A stretch of 64,000 bases of DNA. Source: Quercus robur (Eukaryota; Streptophyta; Magnoliopsida; Fagales; Fagaceae). Of this stretch, positions 11,357 to 23,928 are shown in pieces. Below the pieces are notes generated by a model. It saw nothing but the letters and a program-made list of their open reading frames with translations. It was not told the origin of the DNA and searched no databases. Numbering within the stretch: the stretch's first letter is position 1; the number at the start of each line of letters is the position of its first letter. The position numbers were made by a program, and so were the translations under genes. The stretch lies in contig NC_065538.1 in assembly GCF_932294415.1 (NCBI RefSeq), forward strand, positions 26,437,957 through 26,501,956, in the 5' to 3' direction.

Positions 11357-12801
11357 TTTTGGGCTTTGAGACTGGTGTGAAATTTTGTGAATCCCTTCAT
11401 CCTTGGCCTTCTTTCTTTCTGTCTATTTTTTACATTTTTGGGCTGTGGCCCAAGATGACTTGAGTCCAACAATAAATAGACCCGGTATTCAATTGGAAAT
11501 AACTTATTTAATTTTATTTTTCCTTTTGTGACAAAAAAGACCTGACATTTTGAGGAAAAACCATAGAGTGAGACTCGCAAATAGTTAATTGAACCTGACT
11601 TTTTGACCAAAATGTTAGAGTGGGGATGAGCAACAGTACCTAGCTGGTTAAGCAATAAGTTAACCAAACCAAAAGAAAAAAAGAAAAAAAGCTTCTTTCT
11701 TGTGGGACTCACAAAAAAATAAACAAAAACAAAAAGATCCCTTATTTCAGCTTATAATTGTGTCAAAATGCACACCAAATCAAGTCAAATATTAAAAAGT
11801 TCAGAACTTAATCATTTTATTTTATTTTATTCTGAATATGAGATGGGTTTGGGCTCATATTAATAATTTATTTGTTGGGATTTGTATCTAAACACATTCT
11901 TTAATTAATAAAAATATTTTATTTTATGTGAATTATATGAACATTAGACATCATTCATTTGATGAATAGTCTATGAGATGATTGTATGTGATTTAAGTAT
12001 GGAATGTGATTTGCCTATAGAAGATATAAATTTCAATTAATTATAAACTCATAAATCTTAGTTTGTAGTGTGCGATGAAATTGGACATTTCATCTTTTCA
12101 GTTTATGACATATCAATCATGATGACTGTCTTAATCATAGAAGTGAAGATTTCTAATTGATATATTGGTAAGTATTTGGAATACATTGAATCTGACCACT
12201 ATATATCAATGTTCTATAACTACTATCACTTGAACAAATAATCTCATGAGAGGCGTACAATAATAATTTAGGAAAAGGTTGAGACTTTGTAAATTGTAAT
12301 TAAAAAAAAAAAAAAAAAGGATTGAAATACAATTTGGTTCTTAGGAGTTTACAGAGGATAGTATTTTTGACAATTATTTTCGTTCTTAAAGTTTTAGTTT
12401 GGTCCCCAAGTTTACAGACACAGCCAATTTAATCCTTTTGTCAGTTGCCATTACAATTTTGCATCAAGTTCCTATAATGAACCCATTTTTAGTATTAAAT
12501 TTAGGTTTTCTTTCCCTTTTCAATTTTTTCAATCTTTCTCTCTTCTCTCCTTTGGCACAACCACCTCTTTTCTTTTGGTCGCTACCACCACTCCTTTATC
12601 TGATGAAGAGCCAATTTAATTTAATGGGTTTAACTTTGAAATTTACTATCGAAGGGTGTGTGTACGAGTTATTCTACTATAGATTTGGTTATCTCCTCTT
12701 GCTTTTTTTTTTTTTGGGTGAAGGGTGTTTGTTTCAGGATTTGATTGTAGTTGTTTTGTTGGTAATTTTGATGAGCAATTTGGTTTATAATGTAAGTGGA
12801 C
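11357..12801. other. Intergenic AT-rich stretch; probable LTR fragment, no gene seen
   Basis: The part from about 11875 (TTGTTGGGATTTGTATC) to 12300 resembles an LTR-type non-coding repeat, but I could not find a matching end or target duplication. A plus-strand open frame at 12399-12866 is hydrophobic low-complexity sequence and runs into the MITE, so it is not called as a gene. Confidence 0.4.
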
Positions 12802-13230
12802 AAAATTGGCCTTTACCCTTTTTAAAAAACAATTCAGCATTTTGCCCTATTTCCCAAACTAATTAGAAAAATGCATCTCTTTTGAAACTCGATTTTCTCA
12901 AAATCGAGTTAAAAAAAAAAAAAAAATTCTGGAGGACTATAGTGACGTTTTAAGGACCTATAGTGACGTTTTATAACTCGATTTTCATGAACTAGAGTTC
13001 AATGCAAGTTTTTCCTTTTTTTTACCTATAACTCGAGTTCATGGAGCTCGTATTACAAAACGCAACTATAGGCTCATTAAAACGTCACTATAGGCTTCTT
13101 AAAACGTCACTATAGGACTTAAACTCGATTTTGAAAAAGTCGAGTTTAAAAAAAGGGGCATTTCCCTAATTAATTTGGGAAAGGGGAAAAATGCTGGATT
13201 GTTTTTTTAAAAAGGGCAAAGGCCAATTTT
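12802..13230. mobile_element. Fold-back MITE, copy 1 (ctatagtgacgtttt family)
   Basis: The whole ~430 bp is an imperfect long inverted repeat. Both ends read AAATTGGCCTTTGCCC inward, followed by AAACAATTCAGCATTTT, a TTTCCCAAATTAATTAGG segment and an AACTCGATTTT palindrome. The tracts CTATAGTGACGTTTT (two on the left arm, complement on the right arm) meet at a short centre near 13020. It has no coding capacity. A second member lies at 51914-52352 inside the PMD gene intron. Confidence 0.75.
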
Positions 13231-13630
13231 TTTCCTAATGTAAGGTATTGAGAATCTGAGATATGAAATTTGGATGTAGGAGAGAATGTCTAATATATTC
13301 TCAATTGTCTATTTATCGTTTAGGAGTAGATCTATCATGCTCCAAACTCAGCTGTATGAGTCAATGACTTGAGAAAAGTTGCACATCAATTGTCTATTTA
13401 TTGTATAGAAGTAGATGAGATCTATAATGCTCCAAACACAAACTGTTTGAGTCAATCACTTGACAAAAGCAGCGTGCAAGACCGTATTAAAGGATTGTGT
13501 TTGTTTTACACAATGTTTTTTTATAACTTGAATACGTGACTTTAAATGACATTTATAAGTCACAGTTACACACATTGTCTAGAACAAGTTTTTACCTTAC
13601 TAAAAAGAGTCATAATTATCTCCAAAAATT
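13231..13630. repeat. Spacer with an ~85-bp direct duplication
   Basis: Two adjacent diverged copies (about 13302-13386 and 13387-13475) share CAATTGTCTATTTAT, ATGCTCCAAAC and TTGAGTCAAT segments. No gene is seen in the stretch. Confidence 0.6.
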
Positions 13631-16218
13631 ACTGGAGTAAATAATAGCTAATAAAATACCATTAATATTTTTTTCAAAAAAAAAAAAAAAAATACCATTA
13701 TCATTAGGGATGGCAATGGGGCGGGGTGGGGTCGAAGGATGGGGTCTTCGCCCCCGCCCCGCATGGATTTTTCTTGCCCCATCCCCGCCCCGCCCCACAT
13801 GATGGGGAAAATTTCTTGCCCCATCCCCGCCCCTTAAGGCCCCGCGAAGCCCCGCCCCACCCCGTAAAACTTTATTTCTTGTTAATTTTCGCTACAACTA
13901 TTATATTTTTTCAAATAAAATGACATGTTTCAATAATAAAAATATACTTGAACCCAATAAATGTTATAAATTACTAAGTAGTGTGCATTATTTTTTTTGA
14001 CTTCAAAGATAGAATTATATTGAAAAAAGGGACTGAAGCCCAAAAACTTACAAATAGTGAGGATAGTAGTAGACAGCAGCCCTCCGAAAAATAAAATAAA
14101 ATAAAGTAACAAATTGTGTCCAAACAAAGAAAAACTATAAGAAGTATTGGTTGTCTTTTTTTCCTACGCATGTTTAAAAATTAGCACACTCAGGTCCTCC
14201 CATTTTGTGACTATTTCATAGAGAATGGGACAAAGTCTCAAACCTGTACCTTATAAGTTATAACAGCCAAATGCCCACACACCCACACACACACAATGAC
14301 ACAGACACAAATATTTAGAGTCTCAGACTCAGGCCCAGACCTGTACCACATTAAAAAAAAAATTATGTTCATGATGAAAAGTAAGTTGAGAAAGACGAAT
14401 GAATCATGAATGAAATCAGTAATTCAATTGTATATAAATTTGTTTTAAATAAAGACAAAAGAAAACGTTAAAATTGGTACCTTATTTCCAACTTTGCTAG
14501 AGAGAAAAAAGAGGTAGAGAGCCACGTTAAGTAGAATAAAATAAGCTAATGATATTTTTGTTTAAATAGTAGGGTTTTAGGGTATGAAAAAATTACAATT
14601 TAATCCTTATTAATGCGGGGCGGGGTGGGGATAAAAAAGTGTAAACCCATTCCCGCCCCGCCTCGGGGTGCGGGTCTAAAATCTCGCCCCATCCCCGCCC
14701 CACCACCTTTGTGGGGCGGGGAAAACTCACACGGGGCGAAGCGGGGAGGGGCGGGTCAAAGCGGGGCGGGGCAAAATTGCCATCCCTAATTATCATTTCT
14801 AAGAATAATTCTATAATAAAAAAGAAAAAAAAATATATATATATATACATTGACATAATCCATAGTATGTACCATACTAAAGAATAATAAAGAAAAGTCC
14901 TTGGATTCATAGTTGCATTGGATAATGTCAATAAGTTTTACATGAGATAGCAAATTAGAATAGAGTTTTTCAATCTGTAAACTTCAATTCTATTGTGCTG
15001 ATTTGTTTTCCTTGGAATTGGTAGTTAAGCCGTCACAGTGGTTTTTTCTTTGGAATAATTTTTCCATCGGTTTTCTTAGCGTCACCATATTGCGCGTGCT
15101 TTTGGTTCTAGTGTTATTCCTATTAGCACAATATTGTGTTTGATTGCTTTAATCAAAGGCCTTACATAATTGGACTAATTAACTGGATATAATTGGCACA
15201 ATCGGAGTCTTTGCCCCTCTTCTTGTTTAATAAATAAAAATTAATGGAGTAAATAATAGCTAATAAAATACCATTAACATTTCCAAGAATAATTCTATAA
15301 TTAAAAAAGAAAATATATATATATATATATATATATATACACGTTGACATGATCTACAATATGTACCATAGTAAAGAATAATAAAGAAAAATCCGTGGAT
15401 TCAGAGTTGCATTGGATAATGTCAATAAGTTTTAAATGAGATAGCAAATTAGAATAGATTTTTTCAATTTGTAAACTTCAATTCTACTGTGCTTATTTGT
15501 TTTCCTTGGAATTGGTAGTTAAGCTGTCGCAGTGGTTTTTCCTTTGGAATAATTTTTCCATTGGTTTTCTCAACGTCACCATATTGCGCATGCTTTTGGT
15601 TCTGGTGTTATTCCTATTAGCACAATATTGTGTTTGATTGCTTTAATCAAAGGCCTTACATAATTGGACTAAATAATTAACTAGACATAATTGGCACAAT
15701 CGGAGTCTCTGCCTCTCTTCTTGTTTAATAAATAAAAATTAATGGAGTAAATAATAGCTAATAAAATACCATTAACATTTCCAAGAATAATTCTATAATA
15801 AAAAAAGAAATATATATATATATATATACATTGACATGATCCACAGTATGTACCATAGTAAAGAATAATAAAGAAAAGTCCGTCAGAGTTGCATTGGATA
15901 ATGTCAATAAGTTTTACATGAGATAGCAAATTAGAACAGAGTTTTTCAATTTGTAAACTTCAATTCTACTGTGCTGATTTGTTTTCCTTGGAATTGGTAG
16001 TTAAGCCGTCGCAGTGGTTTTTCCTTTGGAATAATTTTTCCATCGGTTTTCTCAACGTCACCATATTTCGCATGCTTTTGGTTCTGGTGTTTCCTATTAG
16101 CACAATATTGTGTTTGATTGCTTTAATCAAAGGCCTTACATAATTGGACTAAATAATTAACTGGACATAATTGGCACAATTGGAGTCTCTACCTCTCTTC
16201 TTGTTTAATAAATAAGAA
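13631..16218. repeat. Triplicated ~500-bp unit downstream of the GDSL gene
   Basis: Three head-to-tail units start at about 13631, 15243 and 15741 with GGAGTAAATAATAGCTAATA. After removal of the hAT insertion (13705-14788 plus its target duplication) the first unit is about 520 bp, the second 498 and the third about 478. Each has an (AT)n run of variable length and a shared block TTGTTTTCCTTGGAATTGG. No frame stays open in all three, so they look non-coding. Confidence 0.85.
13705..14788. mobile_element. GC-rich non-autonomous hAT element with perfect 8-bp target duplication
   Basis: Both ends start TAGGGATGGCAAT when read inward, a typical hAT terminus. The 8-mer ATTATCAT lies immediately outside each end (13697-13704 and 14789-14796). 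The other units of the triplicated repeat show the empty site (ACCATTAACATTTCC). The subterminal regions are C/G-rich (gggcgggg and ccccgcccc tracts) and the centre is AT-rich. No transposase is present in the 1084 bp. Confidence 0.85.
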
Positions 16219-16477
16219 TTTATTCAATAAAACGGTGATACAATTGGAACATTTTGCAAACAAGCATCATTAACTATAGATCTTTCGAAATTGACAAATA
16301 TTATTAAGTGAGAACATATAAGATGGATCCTTAGATTCTATCTGTGATCATAGCTGACATAAACAAGTACTATGTGTATGAATTAAAATCCAAAATCAGA
16401 CTTGACTTGAGGGAAGGACCAGGGCAAAACCATTGAAATTGATTGTAGTGGTAGAATTCAAAGAGAAGAAATTAACT

Positions 16478-17149
16478 TTACTGATGTCCAAAAAGCCTAT
16501 TTCCGTCATTCTTGAGGACTTGAGAAGTAATGATCTTGTATGCTCTTTCTGTGGGATGAAAACTATCCCAAAAAACATAATCATTCACATCTGTACAGAT
16601 TGCAGACAATGGGTTACATATTGGACCTACCTCTATTATTCCTGTACCACAGCATCCTTTCTCCGCTATCTTAAAGCCTGTATATGTAATATACAGAAAA
16701 ATTATTATTATTATTATTATTATTATTTTATAAAGAAAATAGCAAAGATCAATTGGTGAAACAGGAGGTTATTTGCTATTTATTTGATTTTCAAAAACAA
16801 TTACTTAAGTAGTATCATTTGGAACTCGAGTATATGAGAGTCGAGTTCCGAGGGGTAACTCAAGTCTCAATGACTCGAGTTCCATAGAGAAAAACACCTA
16901 AATTGAGATTTTTTTTAAAGTTTTTAGTGGAACTTGAATTTCAAAGAGTCAAGTTCTTCACATTGCTAAATAGCCTCATTTGGAACTGGCTTCCAAATAC
17001 TAGAGTTCCAAATGAAGCTACTTAACAAAATAGTTTCATTTGAGGTTACTCAATGAAATTGTTTGAGAAATTCAAATAAATAGCAAAAGAGGCTAGTGAA
17101 ATAGGATGCTAGTAATGGTTGATGACAAAGTCATTAAGATAACAACGTA

Positions 17150-17181
<32 letters not shown>

Positions 17182-20100
17182 CTTCCGTAAAATATTCTTT
17201 GGGTTCCTAAAATATAGGTTAAGTTTTAGGAATTTAAAATGTTTACATTTTGTCATTTTGACCATTCATTTCAAATTTCAATGACAAAAATAGAACAAAT
17301 ATAGAGTAGGTTCCATTTTTGTCACTAAAATATGTATTCTATTAAATATATTATTACAAAAAAAATTAATGAGTGTGACAAAGTTTTCCTTTAAACCAAT
17401 TTTGAATAAACCATTTTTGACACATAATTAGTTTTATAAATTGCCATGTCCAAAATAGTATACATACCATATTTCAAGGACCAAAAAAAAAAAAAAAAAA
17501 AAAAAATTGTGACAAAAATTTGTGAGTTACCATTCTTTTCAGGGTGTTCAATGAGATCAAGTAGAGGGTTGTAAATATCAAGATAGACCATTCTGCTATC
17601 AGGCATGTCCTTGTTAAGGGAATCCAACAAGGTAGTCAGTTTAGCATTGAACAACATTGCTAGCTGATTGTGGCCTTCTCCACACTGTCTGTGTAATCCT
17701 CCAGCAACAGTTCTTTGTGATGGCACACATCCGATTGGCGGAGCTCCGAATACTCCAATCCTTCGTGCTCCTAGTGAATAAAGTTCCTTGAAAACATAAC
17801 GAGGGACGTCAAGTATTATTATTGTTCTTGTCAGTTTATTTTTAGAAACGTGGGTACTAAAAACTTATGGTTATTATGAGGTCTTGTTCTTCTTGTCAAT
17901 GTCATTCATTTTTGGTTCTTTGGTAATAGGGATAGGAAAGCAACACTATTGCTACAGTAATGAGCTTGAGTGTGACCAAGAAAGTTGTGTCATTGAAATT
18001 TGAAATTTAATTGATAGGATGAAACCTTACCTTCAAGAATTGGGTAGCGTACTTAAGCATAAGGTCAGTGTAGGAAGCAAAATCGTACTTGTATCTTCGT
18101 GAAGTAGGTCCAAAATATACATTGGCAATGTCGCAGCTACTCAATGAAATGAGATATAGACTTCTGGTTAAGATGAAGTTTGTCCTGTTTACTCCAACAA
18201 TTCCTTGAAGCCTCACAATGTATTCTTTCAACATTCCAAGTTGATCGGACATCGACCAGGTTAACTTTGATAAAAAAAAATATATTAAAAAAATGATAAA
18301 GAGGGGAAATACATATTACAAACAAACTGTGAGTGCACCCAAAAAAAACAGCAGGAACAAAAGTATTGTGCGTGTACCGCTATTTTGGGTGTCAAGGGAT
18401 CATATCCTGAGCCACCAGAAGCGAAGCAAACACCTGTAATGAGGTCTTGAGTTTGCAGGTTTGGATCCAAATATGCAGGTAAAAGCTCTTTAATTTCCAA
18501 TTCCGCTGCTAAAAGTTGAAATGGAATCAAAAAGTGAACTTTGGGCACGGATTAAGGAAATTTATAAAAAGAATGAAAAATTCTATTTTGACTCTTATGT
18601 ATTCTAAAAGTTCAAGTGCGTTTGGAACAACTTATTTGTAGTAGCTTATTTGTATAATATTTATCAAAATATATAGCTTATTTGTATAAACTTTCAATTT
18701 TGTTTTTTAGTGTAAGTCAAAAATATAACTTATATAAAAAGTAGAAAGAAAAAAAAGGGGGGAAAATTACATTTTTTTTCCAGCTTAAACTATACCACAT
18801 TTTACACTTACCTCCTTAAACTACAAAAATGCACAATCAGCACTCTAAAACCAAAACCTTGTAGTACTTAAACCCTATCACTTTCCCAAAAAAGTTCGAC
18901 AAAAAACAGTCACATGAGTTGCGCATGACACCAACTGGCATGGAACCCACTAATCCCAGCTAAAATGATTGAAATGCACCCCTCCTCCTGACCATAAAAC
19001 CCAAAACGAATCCCCACTTTTTTCCTAAAATCTTGTTTGGCTAGAGAGAAAAGAAAATTAATAGAAATATGAATTCAAAAAATAGTGCCACTAAGATGAA
19101 CAATAATTGTGAGGGGCATTTTGGTCATTCTAGGTAAGCTTAGAGGGTTCTATTTTAGTGGTGTTACTTGAAACTCATATAACTCAAGTGACTCTGGGGT
19201 GTTTGGTAGCAGTGTTCAAGTATTGTTCAAAATGATGTGAAAATTGTGATTTAAAAAGTGTTGTGAAAATACATGTTTAAAGTACTCATAATGTAAAAAA
19301 TGTGTCTGATATCATATTTCAAATAACATATTTTAAAATATGAAAAAAGATAATTGTATTTTGGTATTAGTGTGTATTTTTTTAAAAGTAAAAAATATCT
19401 GACATGAAAAGTATAGTTAGTACTATTTTATTTTATGAGCCTGTTCACTCGACCTTTCTTTTTTCCTTCTCTCAGTAGTCAGTGCTCTTTGTCCTTCCGA
19501 ACCCCAGGTCCTAGCTTCTTTGCTTTTATTTTGTTGTTTCTTTCTTTTGTTTGATCTAAATGTTTGATTTGGTTTGTGTTTTGTGTACGAGGGTTAAACT
19601 CAAATGGGTTTTGATTTCGGGGTTTGAGGTTCTAGGGGTGTTTGGTAGTGTATTTTGAACAACAGTTTTTAGTGTTTAAACAATATTACATGTATTTCCA
19701 AACACTTTTTCACCTACACGTATTTCTAAAAAATACAAACAACGTTACTAGAACTATTACCCAATGGACCCTATTTCTATGGATTTTGTTTTGTTGGTGG
19801 GGTTAAATTCAACTGGGTTTTAGTTAATTTGAAAGAAAAAGACCACCAAAACAGCAAACCCAAATAAATAAATAAAATAAAATAAAAAAAGAATGAAGAA
19901 GAAGACCTTCGATCACCAGTGTGGGTCCGTGCAAGAGAGATAGGACAAAAAAGAAAAAAAAGAAAAAGAAAGAAGAAGACAAAAAGTGGGTTTCGTGCAA
20001 GAAAGGGAAAAAAAAAGTCATTTAAGAGAGAAGAAAAAGTTGTCTATGTTGTTCACATCAGTGAGTACCACAAATTTTAATATATTTACAATAATGTGGT

Positions 20101-20911
20101 GAGTAACATTGTTAAGTTTTACCCTATGTTTGGAAGTTCTGAGAGAGACGAGAGTTGAGGGAAGAAGAGTAGTGGAGAGGAGAGTAGAGAAAAATGGTTA
20201 TCTTTTACGTTATTTGGATGTTTTTAAAATTAAGTAAAGGAGATGGGAGTAATTAGTCTTTTAATTTGTAATTTTGTTAATACGGCAAGGGTAAATTTGA
20301 TAATTTATTTGGTAAAGCATTTTTATGCTCCACTCTCCCTCCAAATCTTTCTAGATTAGGGGAATTAAAAATAAAGGGTTAGAAGTAGTTCAAACCCCTT
20401 CAAATCCCTCTCCCTCACTCTTTAAAAAATATCCAAATATGGTATTTAAATTACTCTCCCTCTCTTTATTCTACTCCCCCTTCCCCCAACATCCAAACAT
20501 AGCATTAGGGGACAGTTGTGCATTATTTTAGTATATATAAAATAAGATATGGTTTATGATGTGATTTTCCCAAAAATACAAACAAACAAAAAGAAAATAA
20601 TACCACGAGAGAGAGAGATATCATGAATTAATACCTATCATGTCCGATGGGACCTTGCCGTTGCTGAATCTGCCTGTTGCAACTTTTCCTTTAAAGTCAT
20701 TCCCATACGGACTGTAATTAGCCCTAGATGGAGTTATTCGATTGTTGTTGTTGCCTGTATCCACTGTCGAATCTCCAAAGACAAAAATTGCAGGATAGGT
20801 TTCATTTGGTGGTAGCTTTATGACAGCCGTGGTGTTGTAGAAGAGAACAAGCAAAATGAGATTGAACAATAATATAGAACAAGGATGGGAGTTCACAAAG
20901 AGAGAGTGCAT
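16478..20911 (-). CDS. GDSL esterase/lipase, copy B (complete, five exons, 365 aa)
   Basis: Exons (minus strand): 20635-20911, 18378-18508, 18031-18264, 17531-17786, 16478-16677. All have GT-AG borders and join in frame to a TAA, giving 365 residues, the usual size for plant GDSL (SGNH) esterase/lipases. A signal-peptide-like stretch (residues about 11-30) suggests secretion. Block I has [12 protein letters not shown] with nucleophile Ser48. Block II has the glycine-rich [11 protein letters not shown] (Gly124/125). Exon 4 has [15 protein letters not shown]. Exon 5 has WDSFHPTE with Asp337 and His340. Oddity: block III, usually G-S-N-D, reads S-S-C-D at 178-181, so the Gly and the oxyanion-hole Asn are both replaced. 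Closest by pattern to the EXL group. An upstream Met at 21067 was rejected because that frame is broken in copy A. Intron 4 carries a fold-back element. Confidence 0.93.
16757..17107. mobile_element. Fold-back element in GDSL copy B intron 4
   Basis: The left arm (GAAACAGGAGGTTATTTGC, TATTTATTTGA, AAGTAGTATCATTTGGAACT) is repeated in inverted form on the right arm (AGTTCCAAATGAAGCTACTT, TCAAATAAATAGCAAAAGAG). The middle holds several ACTCGAG/CGAGTTCC palindromes. It is non-coding and MITE-like. No clear target duplication was found. Confidence 0.6.
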
Positions 20912-21517
20912 TTTTCTTTCTACGCTTGCTTTCTCACAGACTCCACAGTGAAAGGCGTACGGGAGTTTTCCTTTGCATGTGATATAAGTAGTCGGTTGAA
21001 CTATTGTTTTAATCCTCCACCTAACCTCTGTCTTTGTATTAATTATGTCCCCAGCTCCAACCTCCAAGAGTGAGGGGAAATTGAATGTGACGTGTCTTAA
21101 TTCATAAAACTAAATAAATAAATAAATAATAATACTAGAGATACAAATTTTTTTACAAATTTTTTTACAAACGGTTGATGTGGTCAGTGGTTATTAGTAA
21201 ATAAAAAAATGATGGTAATTGTGAGGTTAAATAAAAACCAATAAGAAGTTGGTTACATAAATAGTTTATAAAAATATTGTAAAATATTTTGTGATTGTAA
21301 CATTACTCATAAATAAATGTGACATGTCTTATATACTTTAAGTATGGTGATTTTAATAATATGATATTAAATCAACAATTTAAATGTTGAATAGTTTTTG
21401 GAATTTTAGTTTTTGTTAGTATAAACTAGAAAGTATAGGAGATCGACATAAGTGCTTCTACAGGAAATTTTTTTTTGTATAAAATTTCAATTTATGGTTT
21501 CTGCTTCTAATAATTAT

Positions 21518-21633
21518 GTTTTTTATTATCAAACCAAGACACTAATCAGTTTTTGATGCAGGTAAGGATTAAACCTTAAATCTCTTATTCAATTATCAGA
21601 GATTTTATCAGTTGAGCTAACTGGAATTCACTA
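21518..21633 (-). mobile_element. tRNA-derived SINE remnant (copy B)
   Basis: Counterpart of 3119-3234, with better-kept promoter boxes on the minus strand: box A-like TTAGCTCAACTGATAA and box B-like GGTTTAATCC. It ends with TTGATAATAAAAA. Confidence 0.65.
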
Positions 21634-23017
21634 TAACAAATATTTTTTTAGTACACTCCGTTTGGATATTTTTCAAAAGGGAATAGTTATTCAACTTAGC
21701 ATCCTTGAAAGTTTTGGACAAACATTCACTTTTTGAATGACCAAGTTTAATTTTTTTTTTCCTCAAAATTCCCTTTTTTTAGATAACAAAATCTTATATA
21801 TCTAAATAAAAATACTTCTGGAAGATCTTAATTTTAGGGGAGACCATGAACCCCACCTCATCTATATGTATAGTTCTAACTCTATCCTCCATCTCAACAA
21901 CCACATCCCATTAGCCAATTGCAAATTAACATATATTATATATGGATTAGGTTTCAAAATAGAGCCCAATGCCAGTCTAATCATAATTAGGTTTCGAAAT
22001 AGTGTTACTAATCTGTGCGATGCACGGAAAAACTATTGATTCTGAAAAACAAAATCCAACAACGAGTAAATAGGCATTTTGCTAGTTAGTATTTTTTTTT
22101 TAAATGAAAAAATATTTAACTTTTATACTTTTTCATAGTTTAAGAGAGTTGTCTAACATTGAAGGTTATTGAGTTGCAAGTGCACAGTTACCGAAACCTA
22201 CAAAGTAATTTACAATTCTTAAATCAATAAAGCAAAACTCCCAATAGTTATACACACACACACACACACAAAAACTAATATAAACTACAAATATATAAAC
22301 AAAGATCATGATATGAGGAAAGCACACCAAGTTTCAAATTTGAGTAGCAATATGATTTTTTCGCAATAATAATAATATTGACAATTTAATACATGGAACA
22401 ATATCAAAATTATAATACCTAATTCCATTATCTTTTATGTTGAATCCAAACAAATAATTAATCAACCAAAAATCATAGCTTTTAATAAGAAAACCAAAAA
22501 TCACATGAACCTAAATAAAAAGTGTTTAAAGTGAAGAATTAAGATCAACCTCCTGAGATGCAAACACCAAAAACCCGAAGACTTAAAACTTCAAAATTTA
22601 TAAAATCCCCAAATTCTACTTGAAAACCAAACCAAATTCAACAAATTTATATATATCATACCAAATAAAAATTTTCGTTTCCTAGGTTGGAAGATATATA
22701 GGTTGCAGCTTTTGATTTTTCTTTGAAAAAATAGAGATACTTTATCTGCCATGTACAAAAAAAAAAAAACAAAAAGTAGAAATTTCAACCCAAAAGCCAA
22801 ACCCATGAAAACAATGTCAATATAAATATGGAAATTAACCCAAATACTCAAAAAAAAAAAAATCAATTCTAAACATAACAAAAGAATAAGATAGAAAGAA
22901 AATCTCAGACACATATGAAAGCAAATAAAAAATTCGACATAAAAGATAAATTTCATTAATAAGAATATAAACAAATATCCACAAATGTTGAATTAAAATT
23001 TTATTAACAATAACAAT

Positions 23018-23697
23018 TGTGGGGCCCAATAATCTGTGGCCCTGGCCCATTTATTCATTAGGGCCCAAGGCCCGAGCCGAGGAAGGTTATAGCCAAGGAT
23101 AGGTAATACAAGTACAAAATAGTCCTGGTACACATCCGAGGACGATTCAGTCCTCGGCATGTCCGAGATCCCCTTAGAAGGAAGGACAAAAACGGAATAT
23201 GAACAGTTTGGAAAAAATCTAAAAATATATATCTCAATAGGGAAGGACACGCTGGATAGTTTAACGACCAAGGACAAAGGGAAAGCTGCCCTTACTGCCA
23301 TTCAATACTCTGCACCTGACAGAGCCATACCCTTCAGCTTTTACAACCACCCCCCAACCACTCTGGGTATAGGTTGATGGGACAAGTATCAGTCTTGGAA
23401 AGGTCGATCCTACATGTGGACGTGGGATAAAGGATACAGGCCAGTATAAAAGAAAAAGTAAGGATCCAAAGGAAGGGGCTGGGAAAAATGGCCAAAAACC
23501 AGAGCCTCCCAGCCCGCCTCTTGGAGAAAGACTCCAAGGGCGCACACGCTTTAATTATGTATGAACACCATGAAAAACCCACTGTCTTGTGACCAAGGCC
23601 TAGCCTTTCAAACCCACGCTCTATAAATGATATTGTTTGGGCCTTTTTACGTGCGAACCCAACGTTATTACGGGTCGTTACAAATCGCGTTCATACA
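23018..23697 (+). repeat. 5' LTR
   Basis: Starts TGTGGGGCCC and ends TTCATACA. It contains CTATAAATG about 70 bases before its end, a possible TATA box. The open frames in it recur in the 3' LTR and are not protein-coding by character. Confidence 0.85.
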
Positions 23698-23699
23698 AT

Positions 23700-23717
23700 T
23701 GGCGCCGTCTGTGGGAA
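23700..23717 (+). other. Primer-binding site
   Basis: TGGCGCCGTCTGTGGGAA lies two bases after the 5' LTR. The first nine bases fit the 3' end of a plant tRNA ending ACGGCGCCA (tRNA-Asp is one with this end). The rest fits less well, so the tRNA is not certain. Confidence 0.7.
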
Positions 23718-23928
23718 AGGTTTGTGTGTTGGCACAGGTGGTAGGTCGAGACAATTCCCTTGTCATCTCTAACAGCCGGTCGTAGTGTTCTAGCGTAAAG
23801 TTCCACTAAGGGCTATGTTTCTTTACTAGGTGTTGCGCTTCGTAGCGTCAGCAGCACGGATAATTCTAGGGGCTTGGCTGAGTTGCTAATCCCCCTAAAT
23901 CAAGGTCCCACGCCATAGTCGTACTTAT

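Noticed and set aside
12399-12866. 155-codon hydrophobic plus-strand frame
   Set aside because: Low complexity, no family pattern, and it runs into the left arm of a fold-back MITE.
20912-21067. Upstream Met for the GDSL copy B gene (52 extra residues)
   Set aside because: In copy A the same stretch has a 4-base length difference that breaks this frame. The Met at 20911 is followed directly by a signal-peptide-like stretch.
23261-23545. 94-codon minus-strand frame, repeated at 26916-27200
   Set aside because: It lies in both LTRs of the same element. The repetition comes from LTR identity, not from a gene family.
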